Positions 35,993 to 45,124 of a stretch of DNA of 64,000 bases are shown in pieces. The notes under the pieces were generated by a model. The model was not told where the DNA came from. It worked only from the letters and a program-made list of their open reading frames with translations, and did no database searches. Where the stretch lies: positions 1 to 64,000 of the forward strand of contig CALIFY010000066.1 in NCBI GenBank assembly GCA_938021675.1, written 5' to 3'. The position numbers and the translations under genes were made by a program. Source of the stretch: an uncultured Acidimicrobiales bacterium. Its GTDB lineage: Bacteria; Actinomycetota; Acidimicrobiia; Acidimicrobiales; SZUA-35. The stretch's first letter is position 1. Each line of letters starts with the position of its first letter.

Positions 35993-36788
35993 AGGACGCA
36001 GGTTCAAACGACTTCCCATCGGCCTGGTAAACCAGACCCGGATGAGCGCCTTTCGACTGTACGGCATGCCGGGTGACCGGTCGTCGCTTCGAACGGCGTT
36101 TCTCCTCGGGCATATGCGTTCTGGCTCTTCGCTACTGACAAAACTCTTGTCTACGACACCAGAAGTACTCGAATTCGGCGAGCTCCACCTGAACTACCGT
36201 TCCAAATCCGACTTCACGGCGATGACCGGACGGCTGCTCTGGAAACGCCGCCAGGTACGGGTCGGCGATCACCAACGCATCGCTCTCGACAAACTGTTAC
36301 ACAACTATCAGTTACCGATTGAACGCTGCGAACTGCTTGTGACACACCAGGCACTTCCCATGATCCTCCTCAGGGAACCGGCACCGACCATCAGCAGCAT
36401 CGTTCGAACGTTTCGCAACTTTTCGAAAGATCGAGCTGTCGACTATTACATCGAACGAGTGAACATGCTCACCGAGTACGCTCGCACTTTAGGCCCAGAA
36501 ATAGACGTGCTGGGCATCGAATACGGCGACATTGTAGACCGAACAGATGCTCTCTTCGATAGCCTCACGAAACATCTTGGACTAGAGGAGAAACTCCGCC
36601 ATCAATATAGTCATACGGGCCCATACGGGCGAGCCGACCCATCCAAGAATCTTGCCACCGGACGCATCCTCACATCGGCGGAACGTTCATCTTCTCCGGG
36701 CAACACCTTCGACGTCGGCAGGGAAGCAGAACTGGCCCATCAAGAGTGCCGCTATGCCATGCGAACCCACTGCATTGCCGTCGGATAG
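35946..36788 (+). CDS. PAPS-dependent sulfotransferase
   Basis: This is a 280-residue (or 269 from ATG 35979) sulfotransferase. The phosphosulfate-binding loop is FLLGHMRSGSSLLTKLL and the 3'-phosphate-binding segment is MILLREPAPTISSIVRTF. It transfers sulfate from PAPS to a hydroxyl or amine. The reading frame starts 47 bp inside the final NRPS gene, with AGGTGA just before ATG 35946, so it belongs to the assembly-line operon. The released peptide/ketide is a reasonable acceptor; an envelope glycan is the alternative. Its codons look less GC-biased than those of the synthetase. Confidence 0.85.
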   Translation: MKAGADWGPDQMHTVRGRRFKRLPIGLVNQTRMSAFRLYGMPGDRSSLRTAFLLGHMRSGSSLLTKLLSTTPEVLEFGELHLNYRSKSDFTAMTGRLLWKRRQVRVGDHQRIALDKLLHNYQLPIERCELLVTHQALPMILLREPAPTISSIVRTFRNFSKDRAVDYYIERVNMLTEYARTLGPEIDVLGIEYGDIVDRTDALFDSLTKHLGLEEKLRHQYSHTGPYGRADPSKNLATGRILTSAERSSSPGNTFDVGREAELAHQECRYAMRTHCIAVG

Positions 36789-36842
36789 CCACGGCCGAGC
36801 TACCGATCGGCCAATCGACGAGGCAGTCCGACGAGGTGGCCG

Positions 36843-38822
36843 ATGAGTTGGCCGATGGAGCGGCCGATGAGTCGCCCTGATCGATCCAGCCGGTACCCGG
36901 CCTGGCGATGGACGCTCATCGCCAGCCTCACGTTGCTCCCGCTGGTGGCCGCTGCCTGTTCGGACGATCTCGACGACATCACGCTGTCCGAAGTCTCCCC
37001 CACCACGTCAAGCCTCGGCGATGGTGGTGCGGCCACGACCGACGAAACTCCAGCAGCCGAACCCGAGACGGCGAACACGACCGAACTCGGACTGATACGA
37101 ATCGACCAATTCGGCTACCGTCCGAACGACACTAAAGTGGCCGTCGCCGCCGACCCGGAGTTCGGCCTCGATGCTGAAGTGGAGTATCGACCGGGCTCTC
37201 GATTCGAGGTCAGGCGATGGACCGATGACCGGGTGGTCTTCGAGGGCGAACCCGAGTCGTGGTCGGCGGGAGCAACCGATGAACAATCGGGCGACCGAGG
37301 CTGGTGGTTCGACTTCTCCACCGTGGACCAGCCTGGCTCGTACTACATCGCCGACCCTGAAACCGGAGAAGAGACCGGCCGGTTCGAGATCGCCGATGAT
37401 GTCTACGACGACGTGCTGGATGCCGCCCTCCGAATGTTCTGGTTCAACCGGGCCAACACCGCCCACCCCGAAGAGATCGCCGGGCCCTGGGCCGATGAGG
37501 CGGCGTACGTCGGCCCCGACCAGGACACCGAAGCTCGGTCGGTTGACGATCAGACCGACCCATCGACCGCCCTCGACCTGAGCGGAGGATGGTTCGACGC
37601 TGGAGACACCAACAAGTACGTGACCTTCGCCAGCGAAGCGGTCCACCTTCTCCTTACCGCCTATCGACAACACCCCACCGTGTTCGATGATGCGGTCGGT
37701 ATCCCCGAGTCTGGAAACGGCATCCCCGATGTCGTGGATGAGGTTCGCTGGGAGGTGGATTGGCTGAAACGCATGCAGCTCGATGATGGCGGGGTGCTGA
37801 CGAAGGTCGGACTCATCGACAACGAGGGGTTCGAGCTGCCCAGCCGGGTCGACCTCCCCCGCTACTACGAGGAGGTCTGCTCCTCGTCGACCATCGCCGC
37901 CGCAGGGATGATGGCTCACGCCGCGGTCGTCTTTGCCACAATCCCCGAGCTGGCCGACGAAGCCGACGAGCTTGAGACACGCGCCGAGCGAGCGTGGCGC
38001 TGGTACCAGACCAACCAGATCCGGGACGACTGCGATCCGCAACTTGTGAGGGCCGGCGATGCCGATCTCTCGGTGGAAGCGCAACGCGATCTTGAAGTCG
38101 TCGCTGCCGTCTACCTTTTTGCCCTCACCGAGGACCCGGCATACGGCGACGCGGTGTCGAGTCGATACGACGAGACGCTGCCGTTCACCGGTGACGGGTT
38201 TGGCAACTACGGCCCCGACCGGACCAGCGCGTTGCTGTTTTACCGAGACCTCCCATCGGCCGACCCGGCGGTTATCGCTGGCATCGATGACCGCCTCGAT
38301 CAGATGCGAACCGGATCGCCTCTCTTCGGGTTCGACCCAGACGCCGACCTGTACCGGTCGTTCATGCCCAACAACTCATACCATTGGGGAAGCAACATGG
38401 TGAAGGCCAACGTCGGCAGCGCCAACCTTGCCATCGGTGACGTGCCAGGGGGCGAAGAGCGAGCCCTCGCCCACTTGAACTATTTCCACGGAATCAACCC
38501 GCTCGGCGTGGTCTACCTCTCGAACATGAACGCCCTCGGCGCCGAGCGGTCCGTGCAATCCATCTTTCATTTCTGGTTTGGCGAACAGACCATATATGAC
38601 GTGTCGACCGGTTCCGATACCGGCGTGCCACCGGGATATCTCGTCGGCGGTCCGAACCAGTTCTACTCGGGCGCCGACTCCCCGCCAGCCGAGCAACCGC
38701 CGCTCAAGAGTTATCGAGACTGGTCGGCGTCGGGATCCGAGCCATCGTGGGAGATCACCGAGCCCGCCATTTACTATCAAGCCGCATACGTCCATCTCTT
38801 GGCCGCAGTGTTATCGAGCTAG
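36843..38822 (+). CDS. GH9 family glycoside hydrolase, lipoprotein
   Basis: The 659-residue protein has a lipoprotein signal (LIASLTLLPLVAAACSDD, lipobox AAAC), an acidic Thr/Ser linker, and a CelD-type Ig-like domain (IRIDQFGYRPNDTKVAVAA...GSYYIADPETG). A GH9 (alpha/alpha)6 catalytic domain follows: GGWFDAGDTNKYVTF supplies the catalytic base pair DAGD, HGINPLGVVYLSNMN is the His-region and SWEITEPAIYYQAAYVHLLA has the catalytic Glu. It cleaves beta-1,4-glucans or similar polysaccharides at the cell surface. ATGs at 36843, 36855 and 36867 each lie in short repeats of gccgatg. It begins 54 bp after the sulfotransferase. Confidence 0.87.
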   Translation: MSWPMERPMSRPDRSSRYPAWRWTLIASLTLLPLVAAACSDDLDDITLSEVSPTTSSLGDGGAATTDETPAAEPETANTTELGLIRIDQFGYRPNDTKVAVAADPEFGLDAEVEYRPGSRFEVRRWTDDRVVFEGEPESWSAGATDEQSGDRGWWFDFSTVDQPGSYYIADPETGEETGRFEIADDVYDDVLDAALRMFWFNRANTAHPEEIAGPWADEAAYVGPDQDTEARSVDDQTDPSTALDLSGGWFDAGDTNKYVTFASEAVHLLLTAYRQHPTVFDDAVGIPESGNGIPDVVDEVRWEVDWLKRMQLDDGGVLTKVGLIDNEGFELPSRVDLPRYYEEVCSSSTIAAAGMMAHAAVVFATIPELADEADELETRAERAWRWYQTNQIRDDCDPQLVRAGDADLSVEAQRDLEVVAAVYLFALTEDPAYGDAVSSRYDETLPFTGDGFGNYGPDRTSALLFYRDLPSADPAVIAGIDDRLDQMRTGSPLFGFDPDADLYRSFMPNNSYHWGSNMVKANVGSANLAIGDVPGGEERALAHLNYFHGINPLGVVYLSNMNALGAERSVQSIFHFWFGEQTIYDVSTGSDTGVPPGYLVGGPNQFYSGADSPPAEQPPLKSYRDWSASGSEPSWEITEPAIYYQAAYVHLLAAVLSS

Positions 38823-38830
38823 GAGGAACC

Positions 38831-39850
38831 GTGACGATAGCAATGCCCCAATCGGGCCATCACAGATCGAGGGGTTTCGTCAACGTGAGAGCGCAGCGCA
38901 TGTTATTGATCGGTGCCGTCCTCTGGCTCGTGCTGGTGGTGGCGGCGTGCGGAGGATCTGAGAACCTCGCTCGGTCAAACCCCGACGACTCCACCGGCAC
39001 CACTCCTGGATCGGTTCAACCCGAGCCATCAACCAGCCGAGGTCCAGACAACGGTGAGCCGGCAAACGGTGAACCGGCAGACAGTGAATCGGCAGCAGGT
39101 CAGGACCCGACGTCAACTCTTACCGGGATCGATTGGTGGGGGTGCTGGCAGGCAGCCGACGCACGAAACGCCAGCGGGGGAATCGCCGGCGACGGGGAGC
39201 AGGTCGAGTCCCTACCGAATTGTGCTGCCGGTCCGAGCAGCGTGGGCCAGGTTGGCGACATGTCGCATCCTTCATCCCCGCCGACGTTCCGAGCGGCCGG
39301 GGCCGACGGTCACCCGTCGATCGAGTTCACGTTCAAGGGCGACACGCTCCTGCAGACAAACGGCGGCCAACCGTGGAGCGGTGATGCCGTCCTCCCAGCG
39401 GCTGGCCAAGGTGTCACGATGGCCTGGATCGGCATGACGATGGACATCGACTCGCACCGCTTCAAGTTCCTGGTATCGGGCCTCAGCGACCGTCACGAAT
39501 ACCCCATGCTGCGGGCGGAAGGCGAAGGGGCTCGGCGTTTCGCCGGCTACGGCGGAGGCGCGACAGACGCTGTCTCGAGCGAAGGCACCATCACCGACTT
39601 CGCACTCCATGGGGTGATAGTCCATCTCGGCCCCGACGGTTCGACCGCCAGCGTCGAAGTCGATGGTGCCGACATCCGCTCGGACCAGAGATCTGACATA
39701 CGGGCCGACGTGTCTGGCCTGACGCTGGGCAACAGCTACCGACGCAACTTCTCGACCACCGACCATCAGTTCGTGTTCCTCGGTCTTCGTGAGGGTGAGA
39801 TGAGCCCAGCCGACAAAGACGCGTTCTGGGCCTACCTCGACAGTTTGTAG
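38831..39850 (+). CDS. LamG/concanavalin-like surface lipoprotein
   Basis: GTG at 38831 has a perfect AGGAGG 4 nt upstream, only 8 bp after the GH9 stop, so the two are co-transcribed. The 339-residue product has a lipoprotein signal (IGAVLWLVLVVAACGG), a low-complexity linker with NGEPANGEPAD repeats, and a jelly-roll-like domain (DGHPSIEFTFKGDTLLQTN, HGVIVHLGPDGSTASVEVDG). The end FLGLREGEMSPADKDAFWAYL resembles the closing strand and helix of LamG-like lectin domains. Probable carbohydrate binding next to the GH9 enzyme; the family assignment is from pattern only. Confidence 0.6.
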   Translation: MTIAMPQSGHHRSRGFVNVRAQRMLLIGAVLWLVLVVAACGGSENLARSNPDDSTGTTPGSVQPEPSTSRGPDNGEPANGEPADSESAAGQDPTSTLTGIDWWGCWQAADARNASGGIAGDGEQVESLPNCAAGPSSVGQVGDMSHPSSPPTFRAAGADGHPSIEFTFKGDTLLQTNGGQPWSGDAVLPAAGQGVTMAWIGMTMDIDSHRFKFLVSGLSDRHEYPMLRAEGEGARRFAGYGGGATDAVSSEGTITDFALHGVIVHLGPDGSTASVEVDGADIRSDQRSDIRADVSGLTLGNSYRRNFSTTDHQFVFLGLREGEMSPADKDAFWAYLDSL

Positions 39851-39882
39851 GACACGGCCCGACCCACGTTTTCGACATTGGG

Positions 39883-40647
39883 TCAACCGTCGGGAGGATC
39901 GAACCGGTAGTCGAACAGTTCGATGTCTCGACGGTAGACGTCGGCAACGATTCGTCGGGTCTCATCGGTGTAGAACGACCGATAGTCGGTGGCCGACGGG
40001 CCATCGGTTCGATTGTGGTGAGCGATGGTGCGTTCTATCCCAAGCCGTTCGGCGATGTGGCAGAAATCCTGCTCAAGTGTTTCGAACCGACCGACGTAGT
40101 CGATCTGCAGACGACCAGCGGGGTCGAGAAGGAACCGGTGCTGAGGTTTGAAGTGCTGCCAGGACGCCACGTTCTTCGCGGTGACCCACCGTCTCACGAA
40201 GTCGTCAAAAGTGTCGTACGGTGCCAGTTGGGTGTTGGCCCACGCTCGGTCCTTGTCGGTCATCCCACCCCGTTTGAGAAACCGAAAGGCAGAGAACAGG
40301 CGGTCCCACGGGTTTCGCACGAAGGTGAACTTGAAGTAGCTCTCAAACTCCTGCTTCGAGTAGATCAATTGGAACGACTTGACGGCCAGGTGTGTCGCGA
40401 CCATGTCGCCGAACAGACTGCGACTGACCGACACCCCAGCACACTTCGGTACATGGATGAAAATGCACCGCCGTCGATCGAATTCGGCAAGTCCGGGGTC
40501 GGTTCCGTCGCCGGTCCGGATCCCTTGGAGATCGCGATACATGTCGGGGCGTAACCGGCGGAACGCGACCCGCCTGGCCTCATGGGGAAGACGCCACGCT
40601 AGGCCGAGTAGTGAATCCTGGGTCAAAGCGACCGAAGACGAGGGCAT
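39883..40647 (-). CDS. Sulfotransferase family 2-like
   Basis: The 254-residue protein shows the carbohydrate-sulfotransferase (Sulfotransfer_2) pattern: FIHVPKCAGVSVSRSLFG as the 5'-phosphosulfate loop and FTFVRNPWDRLFSAFRFL as the 3'-phosphate motif. Acceptors in this family are typically sugars, so sulfation of a polysaccharide or glycolipid is likely. It lies 6 bp after the SGNH-hydrolase gene on the same strand and ends 32 bp from the convergent LamG-like gene. The ATG at 40647 is the longest start; its ribosome-binding site is weak. Confidence 0.85.
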   Translation of the reverse strand: MPSSSVALTQDSLLGLAWRLPHEARRVAFRRLRPDMYRDLQGIRTGDGTDPGLAEFDRRRCIFIHVPKCAGVSVSRSLFGDMVATHLAVKSFQLIYSKQEFESYFKFTFVRNPWDRLFSAFRFLKRGGMTDKDRAWANTQLAPYDTFDDFVRRWVTAKNVASWQHFKPQHRFLLDPAGRLQIDYVGRFETLEQDFCHIAERLGIERTIAHHNRTDGPSATDYRSFYTDETRRIVADVYRRDIELFDYRFDPPDG

Positions 40648-40653
40648 GGTCGG

Positions 40654-41316
40654 TCAGCTCGCCTGCGACCGGTCGGACTCGCCGGGTCGCGGGCTGTAGT
40701 TGGTCTCATCCACATGTGTCCGTAACACCTCTGCCCACTTCTCGTACCCGACATCGGTGAGATGAATTCCGTCTGTCGTCTCTGCGGGGCGGAGGCCTCC
40801 GTTCCCGTCGTCGAAGATGGGGTGAAGATCGAGTAGCGGCAGGTTACGTGACGCGGCCAAGGCGACGATCGTGTCATTGAGCCGAGTTACCTCGTCGACC
40901 GCGTCGGATCGAGGGAACACCGTTTGGACCACGACCGTTGTCTCTGGGGCAGCCTGCCGGAAGTGATCGAGAATACGCTCCAGGTGCCGCTCGCTCCACT
41001 CCGGTGAACGACCGTCTCGGATGTCGTTGGTACCGGCCAAAAGGTACACGACCGCTGGCTTCGATCGAGCCACGTCTTGGGAGACGGCGACCAATTGGGC
41101 GGTGGTAAAGCCGGAGTAGCCCCGGTTCGCTACCTCCTGTTCGGGGAGGAGATGAGACCAATCGCCCCCCTCGGTGATGCTGTCACCGAGAACCACGACG
41201 GTCGACCGGTCGATCGGGCGTCGCGGTATCTCGTCGTCCCTTGTCATTCTCCAGGTGACCGACAAGGCGCCGACCGCGGCGAGTGCCAACCCAGCGAAAA
41301 TCTTTCCTCGGGTCAT
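40654..41316 (-). CDS. Membrane-anchored SGNH/GDSL hydrolase
   Basis: From ATG 41316 (GGTGG upstream) the product is 220 residues: an N-terminal helix (KIFAGLALAAVGALSVTW), then block I VVVLGDSITEGGDW (catalytic Ser), block III LAGTNDIRDG (Asn oxyanion residue) and block V DGIHLTDVGY (Asp and His). It is a lipase/acetyl-esterase-fold enzyme facing outside the membrane, probably removing or moving acyl groups on a glycan. It forms a pair with the downstream sulfotransferase. Longer starts at 41355 and 41403 are possible. Confidence 0.82.
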   Translation of the reverse strand: MTRGKIFAGLALAAVGALSVTWRMTRDDEIPRRPIDRSTVVVLGDSITEGGDWSHLLPEQEVANRGYSGFTTAQLVAVSQDVARSKPAVVYLLAGTNDIRDGRSPEWSERHLERILDHFRQAAPETTVVVQTVFPRSDAVDEVTRLNDTIVALAASRNLPLLDLHPIFDDGNGGLRPAETTDGIHLTDVGYEKWAEVLRTHVDETNYSPRPGESDRSQAS

Positions 41317-41431
41317 CGGGCCACCGCCTCGATCGTGTTTCGATCGACCGAACATCGCCGTTCCGGGGTCGAACGACCCAATCTCCGCCCGGCTGTTGAG
41401 CACGGTGGCCGCTGGTCATACTCTGGGATTA

Positions 41432-41477
41432 CCCACCGCTCCACGGTGGGAGTCGAGATGCCGGGTTTCGCGAAACC
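41432..41477. repeat. Two palindromes in a divergent promoter region
   Basis: CCCACCG and CGGTGGG form a 7-bp stem (41432-41450, loop CTCCA). A perfect 14-bp palindrome GGTTTCGCGAAACC follows at 41464-41477. Both are between the divergent SGNH and GT9 genes, where operators are expected. They could also fold in the GT9 mRNA leader. Confidence 0.5.
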
Positions 41478-41504
41478 GGGTACCAAAACATCGAGTACCA
41501 ATAC

Positions 41505-42641
41505 ATGATGAGGGCGCTGGTGAGCACACCGGAAAGCAACCGACCTATCGATCTCGCCGAACTTGGCGACTCGCCTCGAATCGCCGTCGTCGTCCGCGAT
41601 CATATGAGCGGCGTGCTGTACAGCGTGCCGTCGCTTCGGGCCATCCGTCGGCGCTGGCCACAGGCGAATATCACCCTTCTGACGAGCAGCTATTCGGCAC
41701 CGATCCTGTCCGGTGGCTGCCCATACATCGATCGCATCTTGCCCCTCTACACGTTCGCCGATGAGCCGAGGCGACGAGACCGAGGGCGCGACCTGGCCAG
41801 CAAAGCCGCCACCTGGCTTCGTCTCGTCGGCAGGGTCGACCTCGTTATCCATCTCCGAGGTGTCGGCGGTGGAACCTTGGCCTTCGCCGCCATGCTCGGC
41901 CTCCCGACCCAGGTTGGTTACACCCAAGGCCGGTTTGATCGGCTGCTCACCGTCGACCTTGGCTGGCAAGACGTGGAACTCGGTTCCCGTCAACGCAACC
42001 GATTCATCCTCGATCACATCGGTATCGAACCGGACGGCGACCACCTTGAGATGTGGGTGGCCGAAACCGATCGCCGGTGGGCTGAGGCATGGTTGCACGA
42101 CAGAGGCCACGATGCGGGGACTCATCTCACCGTCATTCATCCCGGCTCGCATTGGGGTTGCAACCAGTGGCTGCCCGAACGGTGGTCCGAGGCGGTTGAG
42201 CGCGTGCTGGACGAACGGGGCGGCTCGGTCGTGATCACCGGTGTCCGACGCGAACTTCCGTTGGCCCGCCGGATCGCGGCAAACGTCGACAGTAGCTCGG
42301 TTCTCATCGCCGCTGGCGAGACCTCGCTCGGCCAATTCGCGGCCATGATCGACGCCTCCGACTTGGTGTTGGCCATCGATGCGTCGCCAACCCAGATATG
42401 CCAAGCCCTCGACAAGCCGGCCGTGATTATGATGGGCGCTGGCAATCCCGCGTGGAATGGACCGGTTCCCGGTGAGCCGATGGTCATGCTCCAAGAATGG
42501 GACAATGACGATCCTCGGCCCGAGGTGTGCGAGTGGGCCAAGGGGGCGTGCAATGGCCCCCTCTGCTCCAGTCGCCTGGAGGACATCACCGTCTCGCAGG
42601 TACTCAATTCTGTTGATCAGCTGCTGCCGGCAAACTCGTAA
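41505..42641 (+). CDS. Glycosyltransferase family 9 (heptosyltransferase-like)
   Basis: The 378-residue GT-B protein has the GT9 profile: RIAVVVRDHMSGVLYSVPSLRAIRRRWP near the N-terminus, VDLVIHLRG, a domain boundary near residue 205 with VIHPGSHWGCNQWLPERWSEAV, and a C-terminal ASDLVLAIDASPTQICQALDKPAV with the nucleotide-sugar site. GT9 enzymes in LPS-lacking actinobacteria are thought to act on other surface glycans. The gene is monocistronic in appearance and overlaps the convergent double glycosyltransferase by 38 bp. ATGs at 41505 and 41508 are adjacent. Confidence 0.82.
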   Translation: MMRALVSTPESNRPIDLAELGDSPRIAVVVRDHMSGVLYSVPSLRAIRRRWPQANITLLTSSYSAPILSGGCPYIDRILPLYTFADEPRRRDRGRDLASKAATWLRLVGRVDLVIHLRGVGGGTLAFAAMLGLPTQVGYTQGRFDRLLTVDLGWQDVELGSRQRNRFILDHIGIEPDGDHLEMWVAETDRRWAEAWLHDRGHDAGTHLTVIHPGSHWGCNQWLPERWSEAVERVLDERGGSVVITGVRRELPLARRIAANVDSSSVLIAAGETSLGQFAAMIDASDLVLAIDASPTQICQALDKPAVIMMGAGNPAWNGPVPGEPMVMLQEWDNDDPRPEVCEWAKGACNGPLCSSRLEDITVSQVLNSVDQLLPANS

Positions 42642-44946
42642 TTCGCCCCGGTCTCACCGGCCGCCGTCGGGCGCTTGGATCGAGCCAGGTCACGCCATCG
42701 AGCGCTCGATCGAACTCACCGGGTCGATCGGAGTCACCGGGTCGACCAGTATCGCTGTGTCGGGAAACGATGTCGGCGAACAGCTCGGCGTAGAGCCGAA
42801 CGTCGGCTCGCTTCTCGGCCAACCGGCGACCACGTCGACCCATGCCAATCGCCAATTTCGGATCGTCGACGATGCCCCGAATAGCATCTCGGAGTGCGCC
42901 TACGTCGCCCGGCGGAACGTAACGGCCGGTTCGGCCATCCTCGATCACATCGGTTTGTCCTGTCGTGGCCGTACAGATGACCGGTCGTTCCATGGCCATC
43001 GCTTCGAGGATGGTCGTAATCCCGGCCTGGAAGTCGGACTCCAATAACGGCATGATCAAGATGTCGGCATCGTCTAGCTGGTCTCGCAGTTCTCGCTGCG
43101 TCAAGGCCGTCACCACCACGTTGGCTGGAAGCTCGACGTCTCGGCTGTTGTCGGACCGTTTTGACCATGGGCTCGCGCTGGCGATAACCACGTCGACGTC
43201 AAGGTCTCGAACCGCTTCGATCAACGTCGGGTAGTCCCGAAACTCTCGGCCGGCCGTACACAGCAGTGGCCGCCTGCCGTCATCATCGAGAACGAGCTCT
43301 CGGGTGGGGGTGAAGAACGTCGTGTCGACCATGAAGTCGATCAATCGAACCCTTTTGCCTGGCCCGCCGAAATAGCGCTCGGCCACCTCTCGTTGGCTCG
43401 ATGAATAGACGAGCACCTCATCGATCCCACCCGAGAGGCCAAGGGCTCGGATCGGAACGGTCTTCTTGGCCGGCGATAGCCGATGACCAATCATTACGTG
43501 TCGCATCGTCCGCTGCCGGGGCAACCGCAACATGGCGGCCAGGGGTAACCCCACCTGTTCGCCGTCGGAAATGATGACGTCGAGAGCTTTTCGACGACGG
43601 AACACGTAGTAGGCCATCGCCAAGTTGTGTCCCCCAACTCGACGAATCATGTTGGTCAGAACTCCCCCTTCACGGCGAAGATGAGACCAGTCGATCAGGT
43701 CAGCCCCTACCGCGTCGGAAATCGCGCGGTAGTCGGCGAGGGGGCGCACCCCAGCGGCAATCTGCGCATCAAGATCGGGGGCCACGTTGCCCGACACGGT
43801 CAAGGCCACCCGGGTCGCCGATGGTTGAACACGGGAACTCGAAATGAGGCCGTCGAGTACACGGCGGGCGTTCTGTTCAGAGTCCATCGTCAACGCAGCG
43901 TGGGCAGCAGCGTTGGAGCCGAGTTCTAGTCGATGTTCGGCGTCGAGCACCAAGAGCCGCAAACTGGCGGTCAACGACTCAACGTCGGTGCCGACCAGGT
44001 GACCGGTCACACCGTCGACAACCGACTCGGCGGTAGCGCCCACGTCGGACACCACGGCTGGCAGACCAGCGGTCGCCGCTTCGGCCAGCACCAGCGGGGT
44101 ACAGTCGCCGCGGGTCGGGAGCGAGAAGATGTCGCACGAGTGGAACAGCGCCACCAACTCCTGACTGTTTGGCGTCAAGTCGTGGTGAACGAAGATCCCC
44201 GGTTCGCTTGGCACCTCAGCCGAGGTGACGAGGTGAAGCTCGACCTCGATACCGTTGCTCACCACCTCCGCATCTCGTCGGAGCCGGCGAACGGCGTCGA
44301 CGAGTTGCTGACCGCCCTTGCGTTGAAAGTCTCCGCCGACGAAGAGGATCTTTACCCGGTCGTTCGACAGGACTCGCCTCTCCGGACGGCGCCATAACGA
44401 TGGAACCACTCCGGGGGGAATGATCTCGATCTTGTCCCGCTCCACGCCGTAGTCGACGACCAGACTGTCGGCGGCCCACTTCGACCATGAGATAAGCGAG
44501 GAGGCACGATGGAAGCAGTTGGCATGCATCTGCCACTTCGCCCGCTCGACCACATCGCCCCGAACCCGATGCTTATACGAAGCCCCCAGGTCATCGATCT
44601 GTTTCGGTGTGGCGTCTATCGACACCACGGTCGGAATTCGAGCCATCGCCGATCCAAGCAACGTGGCCGGCACATGAGTATGAACGAACAACCCGTCGAG
44701 CGGTCGGCGATGCTCCAAGGCCCGAACCGCGGCCCGTGCGGCGAAGCTCGACCGAAGGGTCCAGTTCGATCGGGGCGGGAGCTGATCGAGTAGTCGGACC
44801 GGCTCGTACGGGAGCTCGCGGCACAAGACACGGGCATCTTCGGACTCGGTAAGCGTCCGTCGAAGATTTCGACCATGGCTTACGTGCCCCAACGTCTGTT
44901 CGAGCAAAACACCAATGTTCGGTCTGCTTGCCGTTTCCCCCTGCAT
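42604..44946 (-). CDS. Double-domain glycosyltransferase (two GT4-like modules)
   Basis: The 780-residue product contains two GT-B units. The first (residues ~10-375) has VKILFVGGDFQRKGGQQLVDAV and DIFSLPTRGDCTPLVLAEAATAGLPAVV. The second (~375-760) has VIISDGEQVGLPLAAML, LLCTAGREFRDYPTLIEAVRD and ADILIMPLLESDFQAGITTILEAMAMERPVI. Both retain the E-x7-E donor-binding region. It could add two consecutive sugars. The start at ATG 44946 is favoured since the frame upstream overlaps the acyltransferase; about 178 bp separate the two genes. It is the last gene of the large minus-strand polysaccharide operon. Confidence 0.8.
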   Translation of the reverse strand: MQGETASRPNIGVLLEQTLGHVSHGRNLRRTLTESEDARVLCRELPYEPVRLLDQLPPRSNWTLRSSFAARAAVRALEHRRPLDGLFVHTHVPATLLGSAMARIPTVVSIDATPKQIDDLGASYKHRVRGDVVERAKWQMHANCFHRASSLISWSKWAADSLVVDYGVERDKIEIIPPGVVPSLWRRPERRVLSNDRVKILFVGGDFQRKGGQQLVDAVRRLRRDAEVVSNGIEVELHLVTSAEVPSEPGIFVHHDLTPNSQELVALFHSCDIFSLPTRGDCTPLVLAEAATAGLPAVVSDVGATAESVVDGVTGHLVGTDVESLTASLRLLVLDAEHRLELGSNAAAHAALTMDSEQNARRVLDGLISSSRVQPSATRVALTVSGNVAPDLDAQIAAGVRPLADYRAISDAVGADLIDWSHLRREGGVLTNMIRRVGGHNLAMAYYVFRRRKALDVIISDGEQVGLPLAAMLRLPRQRTMRHVMIGHRLSPAKKTVPIRALGLSGGIDEVLVYSSSQREVAERYFGGPGKRVRLIDFMVDTTFFTPTRELVLDDDGRRPLLCTAGREFRDYPTLIEAVRDLDVDVVIASASPWSKRSDNSRDVELPANVVVTALTQRELRDQLDDADILIMPLLESDFQAGITTILEAMAMERPVICTATTGQTDVIEDGRTGRYVPPGDVGALRDAIRGIVDDPKLAIGMGRRGRRLAEKRADVRLYAELFADIVSRHSDTGRPGDSDRPGEFDRALDGVTWLDPSARRRPVRPGRITSLPAAADQQN

Positions 44947-45124
44947 TGCGCGAACCGTCCCGTTTTTGTGACAGGCTCCCTCGTTGCCCGTCGCCCCACC
45001 ATACCGGGCAGGATTCTGTAGGGCCATGGTTGTTGAAGGAGCTAACCCACCTAAGTTCATGACCGTGCGACTAGGTCTTTTGGGTGATTTCCCACGAAGG
45101 CTGAAGCGGGAAACATCGGTTCGA

